A stretch of DNA of 13,910 nt from Candidatus Aegiribacteria sp. (GTDB taxonomy: Bacteria > Fermentibacterota > Fermentibacteria > Fermentibacterales > JCC-6), in assembly GCA_030638185.1 (NCBI GenBank), contig DAOWFD010000345.1, positions 1-13,910 of the forward strand. Reading direction: 5' to 3'. Shown here in pieces: positions 7,404-13,535 of this stretch (the first letter of the stretch is position 1; each line of letters opens with the position of its first letter). The position numbers and the translations under genes were made by a program. The notes under the pieces were generated by a model. It ran no database searches, had not been told where the DNA came from, and worked only from the letters and a program-made list of their open reading frames with translations.

Positions 7404-8714
7404 TCAACGTAATCCACCGAATCGGTTAACTGCCTCTCTGAATTCCGCATGAGTGATTATATCATCTCCATTGAGATCAGCCCTCATGATGCGGCCACGC
7501 CCCTGCTGGGGCACTTCATCGAGAGTGATTTGATTATCACGATTAATGTCCAGTCTCAGAAAAAACTCCTCCGGGGCGCCTGATTGAGGGGGATCTTGAT
7601 CAGGAGCAGGGCTGTCAGATGAATGTACCTCAAGAGGGTATGATTGCATATCCAGTACGTTTGTTTGCTGTTGATCTAAAGCGATCTTTAACTCTGTCAG
7701 GCTTACCGTGCCATTCTGATTCTGATCAGCCAGCATGATGCGGTCGCGCAGGTGCTCAGGCAGCTCATCAGGGGAAAGACAATCGTCGTCGTTAAGGTCG
7801 AGCTGATGGAAAATCAGCTCCTGGAGTTCCTCCCGCTGCCGTATCATGGTAATTGCTTCCTTGAATTCCTGAATGCTGACGGTACCATCCTGATCAATAT
7901 CAGCCCTCATCAATCGTTCGCTGTATTGATCGGGAAGCTCATCGGGCGTAAGTTCAAGATCGCTGTTCAGGTCGAGTCGGTTGAACTCCTGCGAGATCTC
8001 CGTTTGTTCATCCCTTGCGTTGCGTAATGCTCTCAACGCTCGCAATCCAAGAAGACAGACTATAACAATAGCTGTGATTCCAGCTATTCTCCAGAACTTT
8101 TTTCCGCTTCGGGGTTTAGCAGGTGCCTTATACGAGAAAGTTGTAATGCCCGGGGATGCTTCATCTGATTCAACAATATTGTATAGATGTACTTCTTCTT
8201 TAATGTTCTTAAGCTGTTTCGGTCCCTGATATACGGTTTTGAGGGCAAGACGCGTTTTAACGACTTCGTACAGTGCCTGGGAAATGCAGATACCACCATT
8301 GGGAGCTTCGGATTGCAGGCGTGCCGCGATATTGACGCCATCTCCCATAGCATCATCATCACTCACATATACATCTCCTAAATGAATACCGATGCGATGG
8401 ATCAGCACTTCATTTTCAGCCAATGATCCGGATTGTTCTTTGAAATGCCTTTGTATCTCCCGTGCACATTCAACGGCATGTACTCCGCTTTCGAAAATGG
8501 CTAGACAGCCATCTCCCATTGATTTCAGCACCCGTCCTTCAAACTGCTGACAGAGATCATCGATGACTCTGATATCCCGCTTCAGCAGTAACATGACATG
8601 ATCTTCATTATCACCCATCAACCGGCTGGAACCTGCAACATCGGTAAACATGATCGCTGCTAATCTCCGGCGTCCCAGCGGTTTTGGTTTTTCTGAAGGA
8701 GGGCTATTCTCCAT
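7404..8714 (-). CDS. Membrane-anchored class III adenylate cyclase with six EF-hand loops
   Basis: A class III nucleotide cyclase making a cyclic nucleotide, most likely cAMP from ATP. The catalytic domain (about 16-182) has metal-binding Asp25 (FTD) and Asp68 (MGDG), adenine-selecting Lys64 and Asp121, and transition-state Asn128 and Arg132 (VNIAAR), so it should be active. A Lys/Arg-rich stretch precedes one transmembrane helix (about 208-228). By the positive-inside rule the cyclase is cytoplasmic and the C-terminus extracytoplasmic. The C-terminal half carries six 12-residue EF-hand loops in three pairs, starting at Asp248, 272, 306, 330, 389 and 413, each ending in Glu at position 12. 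The last pair follows a Pro/Ser/Asp-rich linker. Cyclases of this type are often joined to TPRs or sensor domains; EF-hands suggest calcium control (inferred). GAGGA (8723-8727) lies 8 nt before the ATG. It converges with the TPR gene, 35 bp between stops. Confidence 0.88.
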   Translation of the reverse strand: MENSPPSEKPKPLGRRRLAAIMFTDVAGSSRLMGDNEDHVMLLLKRDIRVIDDLCQQFEGRVLKSMGDGCLAIFESGVHAVECAREIQRHFKEQSGSLAENEVLIHRIGIHLGDVYVSDDDAMGDGVNIAARLQSEAPNGGICISQALYEVVKTRLALKTVYQGPKQLKNIKEEVHLYNIVESDEASPGITTFSYKAPAKPRSGKKFWRIAGITAIVIVCLLGLRALRALRNARDEQTEISQEFNRLDLNSDLELTPDELPDQYSERLMRADIDQDGTVSIQEFKEAITMIRQREELQELIFHQLDLNDDDCLSPDELPEHLRDRIMLADQNQNGTVSLTELKIALDQQQTNVLDMQSYPLEVHSSDSPAPDQDPPQSGAPEEFFLRLDINRDNQITLDEVPQQGRGRIMRADLNGDDIITHAEFREAVNRFGGLR

Positions 8715-8832
8715 AGTTCAAATCCTCATGATTATTCGCGCAAATTGTCTTCAACTTCACAGGATGTGATGTAACTTCTTCTGAATTATCAGGAACTTCA
8801 ATTGAGCGGTTTACTTGTTTCACTCACAAATC

Positions 8833-8861
8833 ATCATAAATCACCTTTGCTTTCCAGTCAA
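8833..8861 (-). promoter_or_regulatory. Candidate promoter of the cyclase gene
   Basis: Reading the minus strand, TTGACT (8856-8861) and TATGAT (8833-8838) are separated by 17 nt, each matching five of six bases of the standard -35 and -10 boxes. It would give a leader of about 115 nt. Confidence 0.5.
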
Positions 8862-8973
8862 TCTGATCATTTCTACAGCTCAGGGGTTATTCGAGGGTTG
8901 TGAAATCTGAACGACCGGGTAGGTTCCAGGCAGTATCAGGGTTTATTTGATATGAAAGAGGTTGCATTTTTCG

Positions 8974-8989
8974 CAGCGACTAGTTGCTG
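8974..8989 (-). terminator. Possible weak 3' hairpin after the DUF3298 gene
   Basis: A 16-nt near-palindrome around CTAG, with CAGC pairing with GCTG at its ends, starts 10 nt after the stop of the DUF3298 gene. It lacks a T-run, so termination function is doubtful. Confidence 0.2.
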
Positions 8990-8999
8990 AGTCATTAGT

Positions 9000-9626
9000 T
9001 CAATCGGCCGGAACGTACACCTCTACGGGTCCGCATGCATAACAGGCAACCTGGTAGGGCGGGAAAATGACGGTGTAACCAGCGATGCCGCCGTTCTCAT
9101 CCGGGACGGGAAAAAGGGTGTGATAGTTCTCCGGGGCCGGAGATGCGCCCTCTTCTACCCAGCCTTCATCCACGAGTAGTTCATTCAGTTGAACCATGAC
9201 CTCTTCTGCGAAGGTTTCGAATTCTTCCCGGGAGCCCAGCAGTTCAACAGGTCCGATAAGCGAGTCAGTGGCGAGATCGAATACGAAGGCTTGTGTCCAC
9301 GAGTTCCCATGGGCACCTCCGGTGTAACTCCACATCCATGCTATTATGCAGATCATGCCATCCGGTGAGGGTTCATGGCTGAAGTTGATCTCCAGGTTCC
9401 ATCCCGTCAGTAAGGGATCATCCTGGAAATACACCTCGAAGTCATCCTTGAAGTTCTGTATCTGTCCTGAGGCGAACTCCTCAAGCCTCTCCCCTGCAGC
9501 TTCATTCTCCAGGGTTGTAGAGGGATAATGCACGGATATGGAATAATATTCAGTGTTTTCTGTCCATAGAGTATCAGTTAACGAACCCTGGGCAGCAATG
9601 AGTAGCGCAATGCAGCAACAGATCAT
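9000..9626 (-). CDS. Exported DUF3298-family protein (RsiV/PdaC-like extracytoplasmic domain)
   Basis: A 208-residue protein of the DUF4163/DUF3298 type, found in the extracytoplasmic parts of the RsiV anti-sigma factor and the PdaC deacetylase and in many stand-alone secreted proteins. Seen: an extended YYSISVHYP strand (27-35), the hallmark Y-T-G-G-A-H-G-N (101-108), and the C-terminal PPYQVACYACGPVEVYVP stretch (189-206), where the family usually has YQVAPYAxG. Here Cys195 and Cys198 replace other residues, raising the chance of a disulfide. The N-terminus is a short hydrophobic segment (MICCCIALLIAAQG) that resembles a signal peptide but has no positive charge and three consecutive Cys; no lipobox is clear. 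The frame is open further upstream, but only this ATG has a ribosome site (GAAGAAGGG, 9636-9644, 9 nt away). There is no transmembrane anchor or sigma-binding domain, so it is not itself an anti-sigma factor. Its role is unknown. Confidence 0.75.
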   Translation of the reverse strand: MICCCIALLIAAQGSLTDTLWTENTEYYSISVHYPSTTLENEAAGERLEEFASGQIQNFKDDFEVYFQDDPLLTGWNLEINFSHEPSPDGMICIIAWMWSYTGGAHGNSWTQAFVFDLATDSLIGPVELLGSREEFETFAEEVMVQLNELLVDEGWVEEGASPAPENYHTLFPVPDENGGIAGYTVIFPPYQVACYACGPVEVYVPAD

Positions 9627-9757
9627 TTCGGTCTTCCCTTCTTCAATAGTACAGAAGTACCAAGAATAATCGCATTCCCGATCACTGGAAAGAACGGAGG
9701 CAGGAGGTTTGATCAGCTTCTGGAATTCGAAGGTTTCCCGTAATGCGGTTCTGGTCA

Positions 9758-9776
9758 GTCATGGGTCATCAATGAC
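9758..9776. promoter_or_regulatory. Candidate operator: GTCAT half-sites
   Basis: GTCAT occurs at 9758-9762 and 9765-9769 and inverted as ATGAC at 9772-9776, each starting 7 nt after the last. The last two form a perfect 12-bp palindrome. The cluster ends 1 nt before the -35 box, the usual place for an activator site. The regulator is unknown. Confidence 0.3.
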
Positions 9777-9777
9777 A

Positions 9778-9807
9778 TTGACCGGGGTACGTTTCGGGTG
9801 GTATCAT
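9778..9807 (+). promoter_or_regulatory. Candidate promoter of the interrupted small membrane gene
   Basis: TTGACC (9778-9783) and TATCAT (9802-9807) are separated by 18 nt; each matches five of six consensus bases. The start codon at 9923 would follow a leader of about 105-110 nt. Confidence 0.45.
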
Positions 9808-9922
9808 CGGTTTCAGGTGGACATAATTTCAATCACCAGGAAATAGTCATAAAAGAAAGCACCGGCAGATAGAAGCCGGGCTTATTACTTATTAGCATTC
9901 ACTTCATAAGTAGGAGAAGAGA

Positions 9923-10234
9923 ATGATAAGCAGGATTCTGTCTTTAGTCGTTGCTTCAGGATATCTGCTATTTGCATTTTTTTAGAAGAATCCCCCACCT
10001 GACGCTCTATTGGGGTCTCTCAATGGGGGCTCAAGAGTATTCCTGGTTGTTATGTTTTTGCTTTTTCCCCTATCATGTATCTGGTTCAGTGATACATTGG
10101 GGGCATGCAAAGGTATAGGAAGAGGTTACATCACTGCAGCAACCCCAGGTTGGCTGGTCGCATTTGGAGGATGGCTTTTACTGCTTCTTCCCGCTATCTT
10201 GACGATCTTTGGAGCGTTCGGAACAAAGAGCTAA
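9923..10234 (+). pseudogene. Small membrane protein gene interrupted by an in-frame TAG
   Basis: A well-placed start (AGGAG at 9912-9916, 6 nt before ATG 9923) opens a frame coding for MISRILSLVVASGYLLFAFF, then TAG at 9983-9985. The same frame continues without a shift to TAA at 10232-10234. Read through, it gives a 103-codon small membrane protein with helices at about 4-20, 38-55 and 77-98, and a short conserved-looking loop containing GRGYITAATPGWL. The part after the stop has only TTG 10010 or ATG 10052 as possible starts, neither with a good ribosome site. TAG is the normal stop of several intact genes here (hydrolase, protease, FG-GAP and glycan-binding genes), so codon reassignment is unlikely. 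A nonsense mutation is the simplest explanation; a sequencing error or readthrough cannot be excluded. The family is not recognised. Confidence 0.55.
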
Positions 10235-10511
10235 TGATATTTTAGGCTGCCACATGAACTTGAAGTAACGATTGCCGTACCAACCCGGACAGTTTCCCCC
10301 TTATGCTCATCTATTTCAATCACATTCTTCTGTGTGCAGGAATCAGTCCTATTGATTAAAAGTATTAGTTCGTACGACACATCTTCGATGGTATAATTTT
10401 AATAGTTAACTCAGTGGAAGGATATGGGAACTTCCGTATTTGTCTTAAGAAAGCTTCTCTGCAATTTTACAATTTTATTGGTTATATGCTTATTGAAGAA
10501 TCTTCCCAGGT
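10235..10511. other. Convergent intergenic region with no recognised feature
   Basis: About 277 bp between the interrupted small membrane gene and the end of the FG-GAP gene. A lone TATAAT at 10392-10397 has no good -35 box and no gene to drive. No terminator with a T-run was seen. I see nothing else. Confidence 0.5.
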
Positions 10512-11465
10512 CTATTCAGAAAGCATTGCGGTCAAATCCCACCAGGTGATGTCGTCGGCTTGCATGGCTGCTCCGAGGACATCCATGCAGCCGTCTCCGT
10601 TGACATCAGCGGAATACACTGACTCGGCATAACCGAAATTTCCGCTAACGGTGTGTTCCGTCCAACTGGTACCCGAGCCGTCCACGTTCTCCCACCAGGT
10701 GATGAGATGGTCACACATGGCAGCCCCGAGGACATCCATGCAGCCGTCGCCGTTGACATCAGCTGAATATACTGAATAGGCTGAAGTGCCTTCATTGAAA
10801 TACTGTCTAATGGTGTATTCCGTCCATCTTGTACCTGAACCGTCCATGTTCTCCCACCAGGTGATGTAGCCGTAATGGAAAGCTCCGAGGACATCCATGT
10901 AGCCGTCTCCGTTGACATCCGCGGAATATACTGATACTGCGCCACTGAAATCGCTGCTAACGGTGTGTTCCGTCCAGATTGTACCCGAGCCGTCCACGTT
11001 CTCCCACCAGGTGATGCAGCGAAAGGCAGATCCGAGGACATCCATGTAGCCGTCTCCGTTGACATCTGCGGAAAATACTGAATTCGCTTCAAAGAAATCC
11101 CCGTCAACGGTATGTTTCGTCCAGCTGGTAGCTGAGCCGTCCAAATTTTCCCACCAGGAGATTTCGTCGGCAGAATAAGCTGCTCCAATGACATCCATAC
11201 AGCCGTCTCCGTTGATATCCGCGGAATGCACTGACCGCGCAGCATCGAAATCCCCGTCGATTGTATGCTCAAGCGGCAATTGTAACATTGTTCTCAGGAG
11301 AGCAATATTCATAAGTTTACAGTAGCATTCATTGCCCCAGTCGATAACCGAACCCAAGATCCCGTCTCCGCAGGATAAATCGGTCTGGGTTGCAGTATCG
11401 GCGTAAGCTTCAGGCTGTGGGAGTACTACCAAAAAAGCAGCGAGAACTATTATCCTTGAAAACAT
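10512..11465 (-). CDS. Secreted FG-GAP/VCBS repeat protein, apparently short at the C-terminus
   Basis: An exported beta-propeller-type repeat protein of unknown ligand. A signal peptide (1-22, hydrophobic core then AYA/D) is followed by a Cys-containing linker (23-66) and five FG-GAP-like repeats of 49-54 residues: about 67-116, 117-165, 166-215, 216-269 and 270-317. Each has a calcium-binding-type loop D-x-N-x-D-G-x-x-D starting at Asp83, 134, 183, 236 and 287, followed by I-(S/T)-W-W-(E/D). Such repeats form integrin-alpha-like propellers, which normally need about seven blades. Here the fifth repeat ends abruptly 8 residues after its WWD, with no C-terminal anchor or sorting domain. GGAAGGA (11473-11479) is 7 nt before the ATG. 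It lies 108 bp downstream of the glycan-binding gene on the same strand. Proteins of this type are often adhesins or surface proteins; that role here is inferred. Confidence 0.8.
   Translation of the reverse strand: MFSRIIVLAAFLVVLPQPEAYADTATQTDLSCGDGILGSVIDWGNECYCKLMNIALLRTMLQLPLEHTIDGDFDAARSVHSADINGDGCMDVIGAAYSADEISWWENLDGSATSWTKHTVDGDFFEANSVFSADVNGDGYMDVLGSAFRCITWWENVDGSGTIWTEHTVSSDFSGAVSVYSADVNGDGYMDVLGAFHYGYITWWENMDGSGTRWTEYTIRQYFNEGTSAYSVYSADVNGDGCMDVLGAAMCDHLITWWENVDGSGTSWTEHTVSGNFGYAESVYSADVNGDGCMDVLGAAMQADDITWWDLTAMLSE
10537..11163 (-). repeat. Tandem DNA repeats inside the FG-GAP gene
   Basis: The box TCCCACCAGGTGATG (plus-strand sense) recurs at 10537, 10690, 10852 and 11002, with a diverged copy at 11149. 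Periods are 153, 162, 150 and 147 bp, all multiples of three, so the reading frame is kept. Flanking boxes such as GGACATCCATG and CCGTCTCCGTTGACATC recur too. The nucleotide-level similarity suggests recent duplication or exchange among repeats. Confidence 0.75.
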
Positions 11466-11573
11466 TTCATTTTCCTTCCAGGATCTCCGTTCTACAAGAT
11501 GACATATAGGTAGTGATGCCGGTAGATCAATTATTCTCCGGGTTTCACTTCATCTTCCCAGAGGTCAATAGTT

Positions 11574-12266
11574 CTAAGGATATAAAAACCAGATATCAGA
11601 AATGCAGGTATCTTCGTATTTACTACCTTCATATATATCCAAAATTTCCCATAGCATAACGTAATCAACATATAATTCATCTTCTTCTATACCACGATCG
11701 TCTAATTCTTCTGTATGATCTTCTACAAACATCTGCAAAGAAGACTCCTTAAACTGGATCAGCTCTTCCCAACTAAATGGAAATGCAATCGCTTGCGGCA
11801 CCATCGTGTCTTCCAATTGGATTATCGTATCCTGATCAAATTCCATTGCGTCATATAGAACGAATATTTCTGTCACATTTCCCGGCTTGTTGATTCCGAC
11901 AAATATAGAAATCCTAATATCCTTCACCCTGTTATTCTCATAAAACAGATCCATTGTCTTAGGAAATCCGTTGACTACAAATATGGTTTCCAGATTCTCT
12001 TCAAAGCCGATATACAATGATTCACCTATTCCATTACCGGGAACCCCTTCTGCCCAGCATGTTGAACTGTCATGGTCAAAAAGATTATGAGCACCATACG
12101 GCCCAAGTTCATAAGGTCCTAGATAATCCAATTCTGAAGATGCAAGGTGCAAATGAAAAGAATCATGAATAAATAGTTCCTGCCATTCTGCTGCACGGAT
12201 ATTGGATACCAGCAGTGGATTTAATAGTAGGATTAAGGAAATACTGATTGCACTTCCATGTTTCAT
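11574..12266 (-). CDS. Secreted NADase-type glycan-binding (discoidin-like) domain protein
   Basis: A 230-residue exported protein. A signal peptide (MKHGSAISISLILLLNPLLV..., cleavage probably after IRAA, residue 26) is followed by a beta-sandwich domain (about 42-165). This resembles the domain named after the translocation/glycan-binding part of streptococcal NAD glycohydrolase. Matching motifs are Y-G-A-H-N-L-F-D (57-64), SSTCWAEG (67-74), NGIGE (78-82), VVNGF (97-101) and ENNRVKDI (110-117). There is no NADase or other enzyme domain; the acidic C-terminal part (about 165-230) is unassigned. It probably binds sugar at the cell surface or outside. Start choice: an ATG pair at 12285-12290 in the same frame would add 8 residues, but a perfect AGGAGG lies 6 nt before ATG 12266. 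It may form a unit with the FG-GAP gene downstream. Confidence 0.72.
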   Translation of the reverse strand: MKHGSAISISLILLLNPLLVSNIRAAEWQELFIHDSFHLHLASSELDYLGPYELGPYGAHNLFDHDSSTCWAEGVPGNGIGESLYIGFEENLETIFVVNGFPKTMDLFYENNRVKDIRISIFVGINKPGNVTEIFVLYDAMEFDQDTIIQLEDTMVPQAIAFPFSWEELIQFKESSLQMFVEDHTEELDDRGIEEDELYVDYVMLWEILDIYEGSKYEDTCISDIWFLYP

Positions 12267-12272
12267 ATGAAG

Positions 12273-12278
12273 CCTCCT
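12273..12278 (-). promoter_or_regulatory. Strong ribosome binding site deciding the glycan-binding protein start
   Basis: AGGAGG on the minus strand lies 6 nt upstream of ATG 12266. It falls inside the coding extension that would result from the upstream ATGs, so the downstream ATG is preferred and gives a cleaner signal peptide. Confidence 0.7.
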
Positions 12279-12402
12279 GAAATACATCATTTACCTTAGT
12301 ATCAAAATACAAACATCAGGAAACTGGATTTCTCGCCATATTAGCATCAGCTCCCGATATAATTTTCCTGTTCCTTTTTTCTCAACTTTTCATCCTAAGT
12401 TA

Positions 12403-12431
12403 AGGATACCAACAGAAATATTCCCGGTCAA
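12403..12431 (-). promoter_or_regulatory. Candidate promoter of the glycan-binding protein gene
   Basis: On the minus strand TTGACC (12426-12431), a 17-nt spacer and TATCCT (12403-12408). The -35 box matches five of six bases and the -10 box four of six. The leader would be about 130 nt. Confidence 0.35.
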
Positions 12432-12831
12432 CATCATTGCAGGTATATTTACACCGATAGTTTTACGGCAATACAGTTTTCAGACAGTGAAGATCGCAAT
12501 CTTGATATTTCGGGTAATGGCTTTAGTTGCGTCAGCAGGTCGCTGAGGATACATACACATTGATTAAGCGCTTCACTGATGGCGCGCGTTTAAACCACTG
12601 CAGCGCCTTAATGATGCTGTGTACTGTTTTTGACAGCTGCATCAAGCAACGAACGTGGATGAGCAGGCTTCCGTATTCGCGGAAAGAAGGGCGTCATTCA
12701 TACACACGCTTACGTGCGTCCTATCCGGGCTTTTAAACAGTTTTTCTCTTCAGTACCGGTCTCTTGTTCTTCTTTAACTTATAACTGTTTATCATTCTGA
12801 GCTTTCAGCACTCCGGCTTCATAGGAGAAGT

Positions 12832-12954
12832 GTGTCGCAGCAATTCAAGCGATTATCATCTGCTCTTGTCATTGACTGCTATGAAATTCAGGTGGTATTG
12901 TTGATTACAGAGGAAGAAATTAATAGAACTTATAAACATTTATTGGAGCAGTAA
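12832..12954 (+). CDS. Possible 40-residue small ORF overlapping the next gene's start
   Basis: A GTG at 12832 with AGGAG at 12823-12827 (4 nt spacing) opens a 40-codon frame whose TAA overlaps the ATG of the next gene as TAATG, the layout used for translational coupling. The peptide reads VSQQFKRLSSALVIDC, continues to a hydrophobic stretch EIQVVLLI and ends in a charged helix-like tail. The spacing is short, the start is GTG, and a promoter candidate lies inside it, so it may be a chance frame or the tail of a decayed gene. Function unknown. Confidence 0.25.
   Translation: MSQQFKRLSSALVIDCYEIQVVLLITEEEINRTYKHLLEQ
12872..12901 (+). promoter_or_regulatory. Candidate promoter of the acidic exported protein gene
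   Basis: TTGACT (12872-12877), an 18-nt spacer ending in TTCAGGTGG, then TATTGT (12896-12901), 52 nt before the start codon. The spacer end closely resembles that of the promoter candidate at 9778-9807. Confidence 0.35.
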
Positions 12955-13424
12955 TGAAAAAATCAATCTTGTCTCTTATTGTATTACTAATTGGTTCTAA
13001 TGTTTTCTCTTCTGGATTAACGCCTTCGGAGGTTGTAGCTGATTTTAACGATGCAGCAAATGAATATGACATGGAAAGATATGTATATCACTTTTCAGAA
13101 GGTACAGTCAATGAGTTTGTAGATTTTTTCGAATCATTGTATCAAATGCGAGAAAGAAAAGAATTCGAACAACTAACGGGTATGCAAATTGAAGAATTTC
13201 TAGAATATAGCGATACAGAGAAGCTGGTCATCATTTTTGAAGGTATTGCTGAATCGGAGGAAGAATTTGAGGTAGCTGTAGATATTGAAATATTATCAGA
13301 AAGCATTGATGGTGATAATTCAACAGTGATAATCCTAAGAGATGACGACGAAGAAGAAGAAGAAGAAGAAATACATTTGGTTCTTGAAAATGATGAGTGG
13401 AAATTAGATTATACAGGAGAATAA
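12954..13424 (+). CDS. Small, very acidic exported protein, possibly NTF2-like/DUF4878-like
   Basis: A 156-residue protein with a clear signal peptide (MKKSILSLIVLLIGSNVFSS, cleavage near residue 20). The mature part begins with TPSEVVADFNDAANEYDMERYVYHFSE and ends with I-H-L-V-L-E-N-D-E-W-K-L-D-Y. A helix with P-x-E-V-V-x-x-F-x-x-A and a final strand with L-x-x-x-x-x-W-K-L are the usual ends of small NTF2-like proteins such as DUF4878, but this is only a resemblance. The protein is strongly acidic, with D130-D132 followed by E133-E139 encoded by a GAA-type triplet repeat. GGAG (12945-12948) is 5 nt before the ATG. The gene is AT-rich, unlike the GC-rich gene that follows it. Function unknown. 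Confidence 0.7.
   Translation: MKKSILSLIVLLIGSNVFSSGLTPSEVVADFNDAANEYDMERYVYHFSEGTVNEFVDFFESLYQMRERKEFEQLTGMQIEEFLEYSDTEKLVIIFEGIAESEEEFEVAVDIEILSESIDGDNSTVIILRDDDEEEEEEEIHLVLENDEWKLDYTGE
13350..13370 (+). repeat. GAA triplet repeat (seven units)
   Basis: Seven perfect GAA codons, just after GAT-GAC-GAC, encode the poly-Glu run of the acidic exported protein. A change in copy number would lengthen or shorten the acidic run without shifting the frame. Confidence 0.85.
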
Positions 13425-13438
13425 TTACTAATAGTAAT
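13424..13438 (+). terminator. Short AT-rich inverted repeat after the acidic protein gene
   Basis: ATTACT (13424-13429) and AGTAAT (13433-13438) pair across a 3-nt loop, beginning at the last base of the stop codon. The stem is AT-rich and no T-run follows, so termination is uncertain. Confidence 0.25.
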
Positions 13439-13471
13439 AAGCAGTTATAACCGGCATTCCTGCTGCGAAGG

Positions 13472-13500
13472 TTGACCCCCTCGACCCGGTACTTTATTCT
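13472..13500 (+). promoter_or_regulatory. Candidate promoter of the gene at the right edge
   Basis: TTGACC (13472-13477), a 17-nt spacer and TATTCT (13495-13500), ending 35 nt before the start codon. Confidence 0.4.
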
Positions 13501-13535
13501 TCATCTGTTAAGGTTCTAAGGCGAAGGGAACCAGT

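Larger units (their letters stand above)
9627..9922. other. Divergent intergenic region, DUF3298 gene / small membrane gene
   Basis: About 296 bp without a gene. It holds a promoter candidate for the plus-strand gene (9778-9807), a repeated GTCAT motif directly upstream (9758-9776) and a direct repeat, GTTTC(G/A)GGTGG, at 9791-9801 and 9810-9820. A short CCGGC/GCCGG inverted repeat lies at 9862-9879. No clear minus-strand promoter was found for the DUF3298 gene. Confidence 0.5.
12267..12831. other. Long intergenic region with a GC-richer, hairpin-rich patch
   Basis: About 565 bp with no convincing gene. Between about 12527 and 12735 base composition rises and several inverted repeats follow one another: TTAAGCGCT/AGCGC-c-TTAA (12564-12572 with 12602-12611), TGATGC/GCATCA (12612-12617 with 12639-12644), TTCCG/CGGAA (12669-12673 with 12680-12684) and CACG/CGTG (12705-12716). 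A perfect 9-bp pair, TAAACAGTT/AACTGTTTA, follows at 12734-12742 and 12783-12791. The region may hold a structured RNA, a small mobile element remnant or a decayed gene; I could not recognise any of these. Confidence 0.4.

Noticed and set aside
7644..7973. Dockerin domain in the cyclase C-terminus
   Set aside because: The calcium loops end in Glu at position 12 and are EF-hand-like. The duplicated dockerin F-helix pattern is lacking, and no cohesin or glycoside hydrolase is in the window.
9000..9626. RsiV-type anti-sigma factor
   Set aside because: The DUF3298 domain is there, but there is no N-terminal sigma-binding domain or transmembrane anchor, and no sigma factor gene is adjacent.
9862..9879. 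Terminator hairpin CCGGC/GCCGG
   Set aside because: It has a stem of only five pairs and no T-run, and it lies between divergent genes, where no transcript is expected to end.
9983..9985. TAG read as pyrrolysine or a reassigned codon
   Set aside because: Four other genes here end in TAG with sensible C-termini, and no pyrrolysine machinery is present.
10414..10632. 72-codon plus-strand frame over the end of the FG-GAP gene
   Set aside because: Its second half is antisense to the fifth FG-GAP repeat, and the rest has no features.
10537..11163. CRISPR-like array of spaced repeats
   Set aside because: The spacing is about 150 bp and always a multiple of three, and the units encode FG-GAP motifs, so these are coding repeats.
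12527..12736. 69-codon plus-strand frame in the gap
   Set aside because: It starts with TTG, has no ribosome binding site and has a Cys/Arg/Ser-rich sequence without any recognisable family. The inverted repeats explain the region better.
12560..12800. Integron attC site
   Set aside because: Palindromes are present, but no proper RYYYAAC and GTTRRRY core pair was found; GTTTAAAC does not fit, and there is no integrase in the window.
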